From Pseudoxanthomonas sp. YR558 (lineage in GTDB: Bacteria > Pseudomonadota > Gammaproteobacteria > Xanthomonadales > Xanthomonadaceae), in assembly GCF_900116385.1 (NCBI RefSeq), contig NZ_FPCI01000001.1:2019501-2083500 (forward strand): a stretch of 64,000 bases of DNA. Direction: 5' to 3'. Shown here in pieces: positions 1 through 10,114 of the stretch. Numbering within the stretch: position 1 is the stretch's first letter; each line of letters begins with the position of its first letter. The notes beneath the pieces were generated by a model, which was given only the letters and a program-made list of their open reading frames with translations, had not been told where the DNA came from and searched no databases. The position numbers were made by a program, and so were the translations under genes.

Positions 1-480
1 GAAGACCGGGATCTTCATCCGCTCGCGCAGCTTGCGCTCGACGATGAAGCACTCCGGCGCCTTGATGTCTTCCAGGTTGATGCCGCCGAAGGTCGGCTCC
101 AGCGAGGCGATGATCTCGACCAGCTTGTCCGGGTCGGTCTCGTTGATCTCGATGTCGAACACATCGATGCCGGCGAACTTCTGGAACAGCACGCCCTTGC
201 CCTCCATCACCGGCTTGCCGGCCAGCGCGCCGATGTTGCCCAGGCCCAGTACGGCGGTACCGTTGGTGACCACGGCCACCAAGTTGCCGCGTGCGGTGAG
301 CTCGCTGGCGGTGTTCGGGTCCTCGACGATGGCCTCGCAGGCGTAGGCCACGCCCGGGGAGTAGGCCAGGGCCAGGTCGCGCTGGGTCAGCATCGGCTTG
401 GTCGGAGCGACCTTGATCTTGCCGGGCGGGGACAGCCGGTGGTACTCGAGCGCGGCCTGCTTGAAATCGTCGTTCGTCAT
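1..480 (-). CDS. maeB: NADP-dependent malic enzyme, N-terminal part (cut by window start)
   Basis: Oxidative decarboxylation of malate to pyruvate, making NADPH in the cytoplasm. The 160 visible codons begin [15 protein letters not shown] and contain the malic-enzyme N-terminal features AYSPGVA and [15 protein letters not shown] (dinucleotide and metal site region), followed by [17 protein letters not shown]. MaeB-type enzymes usually continue into a phosphotransacetylase-like C-terminal domain of about 750 residues in total, which lies outside the window. The ATG at 478-480 is the only sensible start; the 115 bases upstream separate it from the next gene on the same strand. Confidence 0.95.
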   Translation of the reverse strand, partial: MTNDDFKQAALEYHRLSPPGKIKVAPTKPMLTQRDLALAYSPGVAYACEAIVEDPNTASELTARGNLVAVVTNGTAVLGLGNIGALAGKPVMEGKGVLFQKFAGIDVFDIEINETDPDKLVEIIASLEPTFGGINLEDIKAPECFIVERKLRERMKIPVF

Positions 481-595
481 CGCGGAAACGGTGCCTGTGG
501 TGAAGGCGGGGGAGCGGCAATTCTACCCGGTCCCCGCCGGGGCCGGATTTCGTGGAATGCGGCGCTGCGTCACGCCGTACGCGCGAACGTCCCGC

Positions 596-1915
596 TCAGG
601 GTGTCATGAAGCGGCAAGCATCGCGTGGCGGCGACGCGCGGCCGCAGGTCTCGCCGAACGCGCTGGGCGCGGGCTTCTCGCCGGTGTCCAGCCAGTGCTC
701 CAGCACCTGCAATACGGTGGTGTAGGTCGCATCCTGCAGGCGGCTGTGATCCTGCTCGTCGGTCACCGCCTGCAGCAGCAGATGGCTGCGTCCGGCGGCG
801 GCGACGGTCGTCGCGTACGCGGCGTCGGCTTCGTAGGACACGGTGGGATCGTGGCGCGCATGCACCGTCACCGTCGGCAGCACGATCAACCCGGACAGAT
901 CGGCGTCGTAGGCCAGGGCGGCCACGGCCGCGGGATCCGCATGGAATCGCTCTACGCTCGCATTCAAGGCGGTGTCGTCGCGCGACCCGCGATAGACGGT
1001 GGCGCTGTTGTCGAATGGATTGCGGCCACCGAGGCGCTTCTGCACCACGTCCTGGAAATGGAACGTGCCCCATGCCAGGTGCGCGACCAGTTGCTTCTCG
1101 GCCACGCCGGTGACGGCAAGGATGTCGCGCAGGTTCGACGCCTGCGCGGCCGTGCGCTTGCCGGCGGGAAGGTCGACGCCCGTGCATGCGTTCACGCGCG
1201 TGCGCAACTCGTCGCGCGTCATGCGGGCGTCGGCCGGCAAGCCCTGCCAGAGCGGATACTGCACTTCGCCCTTCGCCGGATGGTTGCGGCAGTAGTACTG
1301 GTACACCGCGCGCAGGTCGGCACGGAACCCGTAGCCGCGCGTGCCGCCATACAGCATGCCGTTGGTGCTCAGCACGCCGTCGTAGTTCGCGCGCCCGTCG
1401 ATCTCCAGCGCATACAGCTCGGCCGCTTTCGCCGCCACGTTGCCGCCCCACGACTGGCCATGCAGCAGGGTGCGTTCCGGCCGACCCCAGCGTGCCCAGA
1501 ACACGCGCCGGCTGTGGTCCACGTCGGCCGCCGCCATGCGCACGCCGTAGCCACCGCGCCGGTAGGTGGTGCCGATCCAGGCATAGCCTTCGCGCACCAT
1601 CACCGCGAAGCGGTCCAGGTCCTCCGCCGAATCGCCCGCCTTCGGCGCGCCCAGGCGCGGCCCGCCGTGCGCATGCACGATGAGCCGCTTGTTCCAGGCC
1701 TCGGGCATCGCGACCAGCAGCCACGCGCCCTGCGCATCGCGCCCTTCGTGGCACGCGACCTTGGTCCCGACGGACGCAGGGCACGGCACGGTGGCGAACG
1801 CCACGTCGGTGTCGGTCGCTGCCGCCGCCTGCACGGCGGGCGCGGATGCGCCCAGGCAGGCGGCGAGCAGGAGGCCTCGCCAACGGCGGTACGGAGATCG
1901 CATGGCGGGGTGCAT
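596..1915 (-). CDS. secreted alpha/beta hydrolase (tannase/feruloyl-esterase-like or peptidase-like fold), substrate unknown
   Basis: A 439-residue exported protein. The signal peptide is a Arg-rich start followed by LLLAACLGASAPAVQA. The oxyanion segment HAHGGPR and the nucleophile elbow GQSWGG fit an alpha/beta hydrolase; a late VHARHDPTV gives the likely acid and DEQDHS the likely histidine. Cysteines suggest periplasmic disulfides. The substrate cannot be read from sequence. It begins 5 bases after the stop of the TonB receptor, so the two are translated together behind dctA. I chose the ATG at 1915 because GAGG lies just before it; the ATG at 1903 is an equally possible start that leaves a cleaner signal peptide. 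Confidence 0.8.
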   Translation of the reverse strand: MHPAMRSPYRRWRGLLLAACLGASAPAVQAAAATDTDVAFATVPCPASVGTKVACHEGRDAQGAWLLVAMPEAWNKRLIVHAHGGPRLGAPKAGDSAEDLDRFAVMVREGYAWIGTTYRRGGYGVRMAAADVDHSRRVFWARWGRPERTLLHGQSWGGNVAAKAAELYALEIDGRANYDGVLSTNGMLYGGTRGYGFRADLRAVYQYYCRNHPAKGEVQYPLWQGLPADARMTRDELRTRVNACTGVDLPAGKRTAAQASNLRDILAVTGVAEKQLVAHLAWGTFHFQDVVQKRLGGRNPFDNSATVYRGSRDDTALNASVERFHADPAAVAALAYDADLSGLIVLPTVTVHARHDPTVSYEADAAYATTVAAAGRSHLLLQAVTDEQDHSRLQDATYTTVLQVLEHWLDTGEKPAPSAFGETCGRASPPRDACRFMTP

Positions 1916-1920
1916 CTTCC

Positions 1921-4900
1921 TCAGAACGACCGGCTGATGTTGACGTAGAAGTAGCGACCCCACGGATTGTGCAGCGAACCGCGGTAACCGCCATCGGCTA
2001 AGGCCGGACCCTCGTCGGTCAGGTCACGCACGCCCAGGCGCAACGCGGTGCCGTCGGGGAAGCGGTATTGCCCGTACAGATTGTGGAACAGACGGTCCTC
2101 GACCACCCATGGATCGCCCGAGGCGCCCAGCAGCTGCGGCTGCTCGAACGAGCTCATGTACTGCGCGGAGTAGCCGACGCGCCACGGGCCCTTGTTCCAG
2201 GTCAGCGAACCGCTGGCGCGCCATTCGGGGCGGCCGTTCTGGCCGATCAGCTGGCTCGGGTCCGGCAGCGGGGTCAGCGGATCGATGGTGCCGGCCGCGC
2301 GCGCGGCGTAGAGCGCGTTGACGATGTCGCCCGGATCGCGGGTGAACTCCAGCAGCTTGGTGGCGTTGAGGCTGGCCGAGAAACTGCCGAAGCGCGTGCG
2401 GCGCAGCGACCAGTCCATGCCGATGTCCAGGCCGCCGGCGGTCTGCGGCTGCAGGTTGATGAAGCGGTCGTTGATCGCGATGACCTGGCCGACCGGATCG
2501 ATGCCGGTGCCCGCGAAGAAGTCGATGTCGTCCTGGGTGGGATCGGCACGCACGACCAGCGGATTGCTGCCGCCTTCCACCCGGTTGAGGTAGTCCAGCG
2601 TCAGCGCGGTCTGCGCGCCGAGCAAGCCGACGATCTGCTCCTGCTTGATCTTCCAGCGATCGACGGTGAAGGTGAAGTTGCCGAAGCGCTCGGGAATGAA
2701 GGTCGGCTGGAACACCACGCCATACGAAGTGTTGGTGCTCTCTTCCGGCTCCAGGTCCGGGTTGCCGGCCACCAGCAGCGAGGCGCCCGCCGTGTTCTGC
2801 CCGCAGGCACTGAACGAGGCGATGCGGCCGGCGCGCAGGTCGGCTTCGCAGCGGATGTGGTCCACGCCACTGGCCAGGCGCGAGTACTGGGTGGCGTTGG
2901 TCTGCTCCAGGTTCGGTGCACGGAAGCCTTCCGAGTACGAACCGCGCAGGCGCACGCCCTCCACCACGTCCCACGCCAGCGCGACCTTGGGCTTGGCCAC
3001 CGAACCGAAGTCGGAATAGTGCTCGTAGCGGCCGGCCAACTGCATGTCCAGGCGATGCACCAGCGGGATGTCCATGTCGGCCGAGACCAGCGGCACCGCG
3101 AACTCCACGTAGGCCGAGCCGACGTTGCGCGAGCCGCGCGTGTCGGGGTTCGGGCTCACGGCGGCCACGTTGCTGAGGTTGGTCTCGCCGGTGACCATGT
3201 CGGTGAAGGTGTAGGTGCCGTCGAGGTTGGCGTCGCGGTCGTCTTCCTGCGTCTCGCGACGCGCCTCGGCACCGAAGGCGATGCCCACTTCACCGGCAGG
3301 CAACGCGAACAGGTCCGCGCGGCTCATCTTGAAGTCGGCCATGGTCAGCGTGGTGCGCGACTTGCGCACGAGGTCGAACACGATCGCGTCGATCGCCGCC
3401 TGCGAACTGGGCGAGCAGTCGCTGTGCGTCGGCGTGGCCACGCAGCCGCCGCTGAACGGGTTGTACGCATCCGGCGTGGCCAACGCGAGCTGCTGCTGCA
3501 GCGCGGTCATGTTGATGTTGGGCGAGCGGTCCTCGGCTTCGGCTTCGGAGTACAGCAGCGCGGTTTCCCAGTTCCAGCCGTTCCACTCGCCGCGCAAGCC
3601 CGCCAGGAAACGCGCCTGGTAGTTTTCCACGCGCACGCGCTGGAAGCCGGTATCGACGTAACGGTAGTTGCTCATCTGCACGGGCAGGCCGGCCGCGGGC
3701 ACGTTGGTCAGGCCGGGCAGGCGGTTCGGGTTCGGCGTGCCATCCGGCAGCGTGGTCGCGCCGAAGGGATTCCAGTAATTGCTGGCGGGAATCCACAGGC
3801 TGTTGAGGTTCACCACCGGCGGCTGCAGCGCTTCGCTGACGGCCTGGTAGTAGCCCACTTCGCCGAACGCTTCCACGCCGTTGTCGAGCGAATAGTGGCC
3901 GGTGAGGTAGGCGTTGAAGCGCTCCACCGACGGCCGCACCGTGGTGCCGTAGCGCGTGTCGTAGCGCATGTCGCGGTTGGTGGTGTTGAAGTTGTGGTTG
4001 CCGCTGGCCAGGCACAGGTCGGTTCCGAAGTTCACGCCGCACCCGAAGCTCGACGGCTGCACGCGGAACGCACCCGCCGTGTTCGTCACCGCCACGCCGT
4101 TGGAGCGGATCACCGCGCGCGGGCCCACGGTCAGGCGCGCCCACGGCGTGTGCGAGGAACGGCCATCCAGCGCCGTGAGGCCGGCGAAATCCGGGTAGTC
4201 CGCGAACAGCGCGCGCAGGTCGTCGGTGGAGGTGAATTCCTGGTCCGCCGCCATCAGCTCGGAGCGGTCGGTGTAGTTCAGGAACACCGACACGTTGCCG
4301 CGATCGAAGTTCTTGCCGGCAAAGACATTCGTCTCGAACTCGTTCATGCCGGTACCTTCGGCGGTGCCATAGCGCGCACTGGCGCTGACGCCGTCGAAAT
4401 CGGTCTGCAGCACGGTGTTGACCACGCCCGCCACCGCGTCGGCGCCGTAGATGGCCGCCGCGCCATCCAGCAGGATTTCCATGCGGTCCAGGCCGGAGAC
4501 GGGGATCGCGTTGGAATTGAAGCTCTGCACCGGCACCGTGCCGGTATCAGAGGTGCCCTGGCTGGTCGGGTGCTGCACCAGGCGGCGCCCGTTGAGCAGC
4601 ACCAGCGTGTTGCCGACGCCGAGCGAACGCAGGTTCACCGAATTGACGTCGCCACGCGCCGCATTGCTGGTCTGCGGGTTGTTCGAGGCATCGAACAGCA
4701 CGTCGCCCATCTGCGGGATGGTGCGCATCAGCTCGTCGCCGGAGATCGCACCGGCGGCATCGATCTGTTCCGCACCAACCACCAGCACCGGCAGCGCATC
4801 GGTGGTGGCCGCGCCCTGGATGTGCGAGCCCACCACGACCACCTTGTCCAGGGTCTTGGCGTCGTCGGCAGGCGCGGCTTCGGCCTGCGCTGCGGGCGCG

Positions 4901-5001
4901 GCCGGAGCCGGAACGTCCTGGGCCGCGGCGGCATGGATCACGGCCAGCAAGGCCAGGGTAAGACCGCTCCGCAATGGGGCGGCGCGTCGGTTGGTATGCA
5001 T
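1921..5001 (-). CDS. TonB-dependent outer-membrane receptor
   Basis: A full-length 1026-residue receptor with signal peptide (about 1-27, ending AAAAQ), a Pro/Ala-rich linker, a TonB-box-like KVVVVGSHI segment, a plug domain (about 55-200) with LNGRRLV and DGAAAIYGADAVAGVVN, and a long beta barrel ending in an aromatic residue (SRSF). Length and plug fit the large oligo-substrate receptors of Xanthomonadaceae. The ligand is unknown. AGAGGAGGG lies 9 bases ahead of the ATG. It starts 38 bases after dctA on the same strand and is followed immediately by the secreted hydrolase, so receptor, hydrolase and dicarboxylate permease probably serve one substrate. Confidence 0.95.
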   Translation of the reverse strand: MHTNRRAAPLRSGLTLALLAVIHAAAAQDVPAPAAPAAQAEAAPADDAKTLDKVVVVGSHIQGAATTDALPVLVVGAEQIDAAGAISGDELMRTIPQMGDVLFDASNNPQTSNAARGDVNSVNLRSLGVGNTLVLLNGRRLVQHPTSQGTSDTGTVPVQSFNSNAIPVSGLDRMEILLDGAAAIYGADAVAGVVNTVLQTDFDGVSASARYGTAEGTGMNEFETNVFAGKNFDRGNVSVFLNYTDRSELMAADQEFTSTDDLRALFADYPDFAGLTALDGRSSHTPWARLTVGPRAVIRSNGVAVTNTAGAFRVQPSSFGCGVNFGTDLCLASGNHNFNTTNRDMRYDTRYGTTVRPSVERFNAYLTGHYSLDNGVEAFGEVGYYQAVSEALQPPVVNLNSLWIPASNYWNPFGATTLPDGTPNPNRLPGLTNVPAAGLPVQMSNYRYVDTGFQRVRVENYQARFLAGLRGEWNGWNWETALLYSEAEAEDRSPNINMTALQQQLALATPDAYNPFSGGCVATPTHSDCSPSSQAAIDAIVFDLVRKSRTTLTMADFKMSRADLFALPAGEVGIAFGAEARRETQEDDRDANLDGTYTFTDMVTGETNLSNVAAVSPNPDTRGSRNVGSAYVEFAVPLVSADMDIPLVHRLDMQLAGRYEHYSDFGSVAKPKVALAWDVVEGVRLRGSYSEGFRAPNLEQTNATQYSRLASGVDHIRCEADLRAGRIASFSACGQNTAGASLLVAGNPDLEPEESTNTSYGVVFQPTFIPERFGNFTFTVDRWKIKQEQIVGLLGAQTALTLDYLNRVEGGSNPLVVRADPTQDDIDFFAGTGIDPVGQVIAINDRFINLQPQTAGGLDIGMDWSLRRTRFGSFSASLNATKLLEFTRDPGDIVNALYAARAAGTIDPLTPLPDPSQLIGQNGRPEWRASGSLTWNKGPWRVGYSAQYMSSFEQPQLLGASGDPWVVEDRLFHNLYGQYRFPDGTALRLGVRDLTDEGPALADGGYRGSLHNPWGRYFYVNISRSF

Positions 5002-5039
5002 CGTTCAGTCCCTCCTCTGAAGACGTGGTGTGGCCGGCG

Positions 5040-6395
5040 TCAGTCGGCCGTGAGTCGTGTCGGATCGCCCGGGCCTGCGGCCGGATCGGGCGCGGCGGCG
5101 ATCGGTGCGGATGGCCCGCCCAGCGCGCGCGCCAACGCGTCGCGGTCGAGCGCGTTCTCCCAGCGCGCGACCACCAGCGTGGCCACCGCGTTGCCGGTGA
5201 AGTTGGTCAGCGAGCGGCACTCGCTCATGAAGCGGTCGATGCCCAGGATCAGCGCCATGCCGGCGACGGGCACTTCCGGCACCACCGCCAGCGTCGCTGC
5301 CAGGGTGATGAAGCCGGCGCCGGTGACGCCCGCCGCGCCCTTCGAACTCAGCATCGCGACCAGCAGCAGCATGATCTGGTGGCCGAGGCTCAACTCGGTG
5401 TTGGTGGCCTGCGCGATGAACAACGCGGCCAGCGTCATGTAGATGTTGGTGCCGTCCAGGTTGAACGAATAGCCGGTGGGCACCACCAGGCCGACCACGG
5501 ACTTCGCCGCACCGGCGCGCTCCATCTTCTCCATCAGCGACGGCAGCGCGGATTCGGACGAGGACGTGCCGAGCACCAGCAGCAGTTCGGCCTTGAGGTA
5601 GCGGATCAGGCGGAAGATCGAGAAACCGCACCACCACGACACCAGCCCGAGGATCACGATCACGAACAGCAGTGAGGTGAGATAGAACGAACCGACCAGC
5701 CACGCCAGGTTGACCAGCATGCCGACGCCGTACTTGCCGATGGTGAAGGCGATGGCACCGAACGCACCGATCGGCGCGGCGCGCATCAGGATGTGCACCA
5801 GGCGGAACACCGGCGCGGTCAGCGCCTCCAGCAGGTTCAGTACCGGGCGGCCTTTCTCGCCGACCAGCGCCAGCGACAGGCCGAACAGCACGGCGACGAA
5901 CAACACCTGCAGGATGTTGTCGCCCACCAGCGGGCTGACCAGCGTCTTCGGGATGATGTCCATCAGGAAGCCGACCAGCGACAGCTCGTGCGATTTCTGC
6001 ACGTAGTCGTTGACTGCCGACTGGTCCAGGTCTGCCGGGTTGATGTTCATGCCGGCGCCGGGCTGCACCACGTGCGCCACGACCATGCCGACCACGAGCG
6101 CCAGCGTGGAGAAGAACAGGAAGTACACCATCGCCTTGGCGAACACCCGGCCCACGGTGCGCAGGTGGGTCATGCCGGCGATGCCGGTGACGATGGTCAG
6201 GAAGATCACCGGCGCGATGATCATCTTCACTAGCTTGATGAAGGCATCGCCCAGCGGCTTCATCGATTCGGCCAGCGCGGGCTCGAAGTGGCCCAGCGTC
6301 GCGCCCAGCACGATGGCCACGATCACCTGGAAGTACAGCTGCTTGTACAGCGGCTGCTTCGGCGGTGGCAGGACGGGCGCTTCGGCCAGGTGCAT
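5040..6395 (-). CDS. dctA: C4-dicarboxylate:cation symporter DctA
   Basis: Inner-membrane DAACS-family carrier for succinate, fumarate, malate or related acids (451 residues, typical for DctA). It starts with about 15 extra cytoplasmic residues, then [16 protein letters not shown]. Family signatures are present: the serine-rich [12 protein letters not shown] re-entrant loop, [13 protein letters not shown] and [13 protein letters not shown], with [11 protein letters not shown] near the end. Residues after 430 form a Pro/Ala-rich tail. The ATG at 6395 has GGAG upstream. It is the first gene of a minus-strand unit with the TonB receptor and hydrolase, divergent from a sensor kinase that begins at 6531. 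I see no sigma-54 -24/-12 element, unlike DctB/DctD-controlled dctA genes. Confidence 0.93.
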   Translation of the reverse strand: MHLAEAPVLPPPKQPLYKQLYFQVIVAIVLGATLGHFEPALAESMKPLGDAFIKLVKMIIAPVIFLTIVTGIAGMTHLRTVGRVFAKAMVYFLFFSTLALVVGMVVAHVVQPGAGMNINPADLDQSAVNDYVQKSHELSLVGFLMDIIPKTLVSPLVGDNILQVLFVAVLFGLSLALVGEKGRPVLNLLEALTAPVFRLVHILMRAAPIGAFGAIAFTIGKYGVGMLVNLAWLVGSFYLTSLLFVIVILGLVSWWCGFSIFRLIRYLKAELLLVLGTSSSESALPSLMEKMERAGAAKSVVGLVVPTGYSFNLDGTNIYMTLAALFIAQATNTELSLGHQIMLLLVAMLSSKGAAGVTGAGFITLAATLAVVPEVPVAGMALILGIDRFMSECRSLTNFTGNAVATLVVARWENALDRDALARALGGPSAPIAAAPDPAAGPGDPTRLTAD

Positions 6396-6530
6396 GGGAT
6401 GGCTCCGGGAACGGACAGGACGCCACCCGCATCGGCGGCCGGCATGTTGTACCCCCGCTTCGCCGCGGCACCGATAACCTATTGGTACTAGCCCACGTCC
6501 TTGCGGCGGCGTCCCCGTAGACTGGCCGCC
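6396..6530. promoter_or_regulatory. divergent promoter region between dctA and hybrid sensor kinase
   Basis: A 135-base gap carrying control signals for both directions. CTATTGGTACTAG at 6479-6491 stands out as an AT-rich imperfect palindrome in otherwise GC-rich DNA and is a candidate operator for the NarL-type regulator encoded at 10115-10759. That assignment is inference; no consensus for this regulator is known to me. Confidence 0.4.
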
Positions 6531-9176
6531 ATGCTGCGCACGCGTCGCCACCGCCAGACCCTGCTCGTCGTCCTGCTCACCGTGGGCGGCGCGATGCTGG
6601 CGATGGCGATGGCCTACCGCTGGGCCGGTGCACGCGCATTGCGTGACGAAACCGCCCAGCTGCATCGACAACTGGACCTGCATTCGCAGGCCCTGCAGCA
6701 ACGCATCGACCGCTACCGCACGCTGCCGCAGGTGCTGGCCCAGGATCCTGACCTGCGCCAGGCGCTCGCCGCGCCGGTGGACGATGCGCGCCGCAATGCG
6801 CTCAACCAGCGCCTGGAAGACGCCAACAGCGTGACCCGCTCCTCCACGCTCACCCTGATCGACCGCCGCGGTATCGCACTGGCGGCGAGCAACTGGCGCG
6901 AGCCCACCAGCAACGTCGGCGAGGACTACAGCTTCCGCCCCTACGTGCAGCAGGCGCTGCGCGACGGTCGCGGCCAGTTCTACGGCATCGGCCTGACGAC
7001 GGGCGAGCCCGGTTATTTCCTGTCGCAGGCCATCACCGGCCCCGATGGACAGGTAGCCGGCCTGGTCGTCATCAAGATCGAACTGGACGCGCTGGAACAG
7101 GAATGGCTGCAGACGCCGGACATCGTCCTGGTCAGCGATGCGCACGACGTGATCTTCCTCGCCAGCCGCGACGAGTGGCGTTACCGCACGCTCCGCGCGC
7201 TTACCGAAACCGACCGGCGCGAACTCACCACCACCCGCCAGTACGCGCGCCAGCAGCTCTCGCCGCTGCGCGTGCAGGCGCTGCCTTCGGATGCAGGCGA
7301 CACGCGTCGCGTGCGCTTGCTCGATCCGGCGCTGGCCGATCCGGTGCTGTGGCAATCAATGGCCCTGCCCGAAGAAGGCTGGCACCTGCACCTGCTGCAC
7401 GACGCGTCGGCCACCGTCGCGGCCGCGCGCACCGCGGCGATCGCGGCCGGTGGCGGCTGGCTGGCGCTGTCGTTCCTGGTGTTGTTCATGCAGCAGCGTC
7501 GCCGCCTGGCCGTGCTGCGCCAACGCAGCCGCGCCGAACTGGAAGCCGTGCTCCAGCAGCACGCGCAAGAACTGCGCACCGCGCAGGACGGCATCGTCGA
7601 AGCCGCGCGCTCGGCCGATGCCGGCCTCAGCCGCAGCCTGGAGCACCTGCCGCAGGGCGTGGTGATCATCGATGCCGACCTGCGCCTGGTGGCATGGAAC
7701 TCGCGCTACATGGACCTGTTCCGCTTTCCGCCGGACCTGATCCACGTCGGACGGCCGATCGAGGACGTGTTCCGCTTCAACGCGCGGCGCGGCCTGCTCG
7801 GGCCGGGGCCGGTGGAAGAGGCGATCCAGCGCCGACTGGAGCATCTGCGCAGCGGCAAGCCGCACATGCGCGAGAGCGAGAAGGACGACGGCGTGGTGCT
7901 GGAGATCCGCGGCAACCCGCTGCCGGATGGCGGTTTCGTCACCAGCTATGCCGACATCACCAGCTACAAGAACGCCGCGCGCGAACTACGTTCGCTGGCG
8001 GACGCGCTCGAGCACCGCGTGGAAGAACGCACGCGCGCGCTCGCCGATGCGACCCAGGCGGCGGAGAGCGCCAACCGTTACAAGACGCGCTTCGTGGCCT
8101 CGGCGGTGCACGACCTGCTGCAGCCGCTCAACGCCGCCCGCATGTTCGTCTCCGCGTTGCGCGGCCGGCTGGCGGACGAGGAAGCGCGACGCATCGCCGA
8201 CCACGTGGACAACGCGCTGGTCGCGCAGGACGCCATCCTCAACAGCCTGCTGGACATCGCGCGGCTGGAATCCGGCGCGCTCCCCACGCGCGTGCGCGAC
8301 TTCGCCCTCGCGCCGCTGCTGGAAACGCTGGCGCGCGAGTTCGGCATCGTCGCGGCGGATCGCGGGCTGCGGCTGGACAGCGTGCCGACCCGCGCCATCG
8401 TGCGCAGCGACGAAGCGCTGCTGCGGCGCATCCTGCAGAACTTCCTGTCCAACGCGATCCGCTACACCCCACGCGGCCGGGTGCTGCTCGGCGTGCGGCG
8501 CTTCCCGCAGGGCGTTCGCATCGAAGTGCACGACCAGGGCCCCGGCATCCCGGAAAGCCTGCAGGCGGAAATCTTCGAGGAATTCCGCCGGCTCGGCGAC
8601 GGCGTGGTGAACGATCGCGGCGCCGGCCTGGGCCTGGCGATCGTGGAACGCATCGGCCGGCTGCTCGGGCACCGCATCGGTCTGCGCTCGCAGCTGGGAC
8701 GCGGCAGCGTGTTCTGGGTGGAACTGCCGCGGGGCGCCGCCGGTGCGGCGACCCTCGAACCGGCATCCCCCATTATCGAAAGCGACGACGGTTCGCCCCT
8801 GCGCGGCCGCCGGGTCTGGTGCATCGACGACGACCCGCGCGTCTGCGAAGCCACGCGCGCCTTGCTGCACCGCTGGGAATGCGAGGTGCCGTTGGCCGCC
8901 GGGCCCGCCGAGGCGCTGGCCGCGGCCATGCCGGGACAGGCGCCGGACCTGCTGCTGCTCGACGTGCGCCTGGGCGATACCGACGGGCCGACGGTCTACG
9001 CCGCGCTGTGCGAACGCTGGGCGGCCTCGCCACCGGTGATCCTGGTCACCGCCGAACGCGACGATGCCCTGCGCGCGCTTGCGCAGGCCTACGGTTGGGG
9101 CTTCCTGTCCAAACCCGTGAAGCCCGCGGCGCTGCGCGCGCTGATGACCCAACTGCACGTGCGGCGCGCACGATGA
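6531..9176 (+). CDS. hybrid sensor histidine kinase (dCache-like, PAS, HisKA/HATPase, receiver)
   Basis: An 881-residue inner-membrane sensor. Order: TM1 (about 8-28), periplasmic dCache-like sensor (about 35-295) with [10 protein letters not shown] and [19 protein letters not shown]2 (about 302-322), a coiled region, a PAS domain (about 368-475, [17 protein letters not shown]), the H box with [14 protein letters not shown] (His about 527), an ATPase domain with [10 protein letters not shown] and GAGLGLAIV, then a receiver domain (about 760-880) with phospho-Asp near 811 ([10 protein letters not shown]). The H box is of the NahK/CrbS type, but the sensor is a Cache-like module instead of an SLC5-type transporter domain. 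The ATG at 6531 is preferred over an upstream TTG at 6501. The partner is probably the regulator at 10115-10759. Confidence 0.9.
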   Translation: MLRTRRHRQTLLVVLLTVGGAMLAMAMAYRWAGARALRDETAQLHRQLDLHSQALQQRIDRYRTLPQVLAQDPDLRQALAAPVDDARRNALNQRLEDANSVTRSSTLTLIDRRGIALAASNWREPTSNVGEDYSFRPYVQQALRDGRGQFYGIGLTTGEPGYFLSQAITGPDGQVAGLVVIKIELDALEQEWLQTPDIVLVSDAHDVIFLASRDEWRYRTLRALTETDRRELTTTRQYARQQLSPLRVQALPSDAGDTRRVRLLDPALADPVLWQSMALPEEGWHLHLLHDASATVAAARTAAIAAGGGWLALSFLVLFMQQRRRLAVLRQRSRAELEAVLQQHAQELRTAQDGIVEAARSADAGLSRSLEHLPQGVVIIDADLRLVAWNSRYMDLFRFPPDLIHVGRPIEDVFRFNARRGLLGPGPVEEAIQRRLEHLRSGKPHMRESEKDDGVVLEIRGNPLPDGGFVTSYADITSYKNAARELRSLADALEHRVEERTRALADATQAAESANRYKTRFVASAVHDLLQPLNAARMFVSALRGRLADEEARRIADHVDNALVAQDAILNSLLDIARLESGALPTRVRDFALAPLLETLAREFGIVAADRGLRLDSVPTRAIVRSDEALLRRILQNFLSNAIRYTPRGRVLLGVRRFPQGVRIEVHDQGPGIPESLQAEIFEEFRRLGDGVVNDRGAGLGLAIVERIGRLLGHRIGLRSQLGRGSVFWVELPRGAAGAATLEPASPIIESDDGSPLRGRRVWCIDDDPRVCEATRALLHRWECEVPLAAGPAEALAAAMPGQAPDLLLLDVRLGDTDGPTVYAALCERWAASPPVILVTAERDDALRALAQAYGWGFLSKPVKPAALRALMTQLHVRRAR

Positions 9177-9198
9177 GGACCACCACCATGCTGTCGCG

Positions 9199-10113
9199 AT
9201 GCTGACCTACGTCACCCCCGTGCTCGCCATCGTGCTGCTGGGCGCCGCGCTGCGGCGGATGCGCAGCGTCCCCGACGGGCTGTTCCCGGCCATGGAATGG
9301 TTTTCCTTCTACGTGGCCTTCCCGGCGCTGCTCTTCGTCGGTGCGGCCCGGTTGAAGCTCTCCGCCGCCGATGCGCTCGACCTGTCGCTGGCGGCCCTGC
9401 TGCCGACGCTGCTGCTGACGGCGGTGGTCCTGCTGGCCCTGCGGGCCGCGCCGCGACTGCCCGGCCCCAGTCGCTCCTCCGTCGTGCAGGGCGCGGTGCG
9501 GCCGAGCAGCTACTTCGGGCTGGCCGTGGCGGCGCTGCTGTTCCCGCCCGAGACCACCGCGATGGTGATGCTGGTGTTGGCGATCTGCCTGCCCGTGGTC
9601 AACGTCATCGCCGTGGTCGCGCTGGCGTGGTGGGGCAGCGGCGACGCCAGCGCGCGCGGCATCGCACGCGCGCTGGCACGCAACCCCATCATCCTGGCGA
9701 CGCTGGCCGGCCTGCTGTTCAACCTCAGCGGCCTGCCGCTGCCGGTGCCGCTGGCCGCGGCGCTCGACATCCTCGCCGATGCCGCGCTGGCGCTCGGCCT
9801 GCTGTGCGTGGGCGGCGGCCTGCAGTTCCAGCGCGATCACCTGCGCCCTGTGCTGTTGGGTGCGACGTCGGCGCTGAAGTTGCTCGCGCTGCCCGTGCTG
9901 GCCGTGCTGGTGTGCCGATGGCTGGATGCCAGCGCGCCGGTGACGACCGCGGCCTGCTTTTACGCCGCGCTGCCGACCGCCTCCAACGCCTACATCATGG
10001 CGCGGCAGATGGGCGGCGATGCCCCGCTGATGGCGTCGCTGGTGACGTGGCAGACGCTGCTGGCCGCCGCGACCGTGCCGCTGGCGATGCAGCTGCCGCG
10101 CTGTCTGGCCTGA
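9199..10113 (+). CDS. AEC-family (auxin efflux carrier type) transporter
   Basis: A 304-residue membrane protein with about ten hydrophobic helices in two five-helix halves. It fits the AEC/BART superfamily, whose bacterial members include malonate and malate carriers. Visible helices include MLTYVTPVLAIVLLGAAL at the N-terminus and PTASNAYIMARQMGGD in the second half, a conserved AEC feature. It follows the hybrid kinase by 22 bases and converges on the NarL-type regulator, with one base between their stop codons. With dctA nearby, an organic acid is the likely substrate, but direction and ligand are unknown. Confidence 0.87.
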   Translation: MLTYVTPVLAIVLLGAALRRMRSVPDGLFPAMEWFSFYVAFPALLFVGAARLKLSAADALDLSLAALLPTLLLTAVVLLALRAAPRLPGPSRSSVVQGAVRPSSYFGLAVAALLFPPETTAMVMLVLAICLPVVNVIAVVALAWWGSGDASARGIARALARNPIILATLAGLLFNLSGLPLPVPLAAALDILADAALALGLLCVGGGLQFQRDHLRPVLLGATSALKLLALPVLAVLVCRWLDASAPVTTAACFYAALPTASNAYIMARQMGGDAPLMASLVTWQTLLAAATVPLAMQLPRCLA

Positions 10114-10114
10114 C

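Noticed and set aside
398..1948. Plus-strand frame of 516 codons across the hydrolase gene
   Set aside because: Low-complexity Arg/His/Gly translation and no ribosome site. The minus strand carries a proper signal peptide and GQSWGG elbow.
2068..5442. Very long plus-strand open frame (1124 codons) opposite the TonB receptor
   Set aside because: It is a GC-rich shadow frame. Its translation is rich in Arg, Ala, Val and His, has no domain or signal, and the opposite strand encodes a complete receptor.
6396..6530. Sigma-54 promoter for dctA
   Set aside because: No TGGCAC-N5-TTGC-like element on either strand, and the neighbouring regulator is NarL-type, not an NtrC-type activator.
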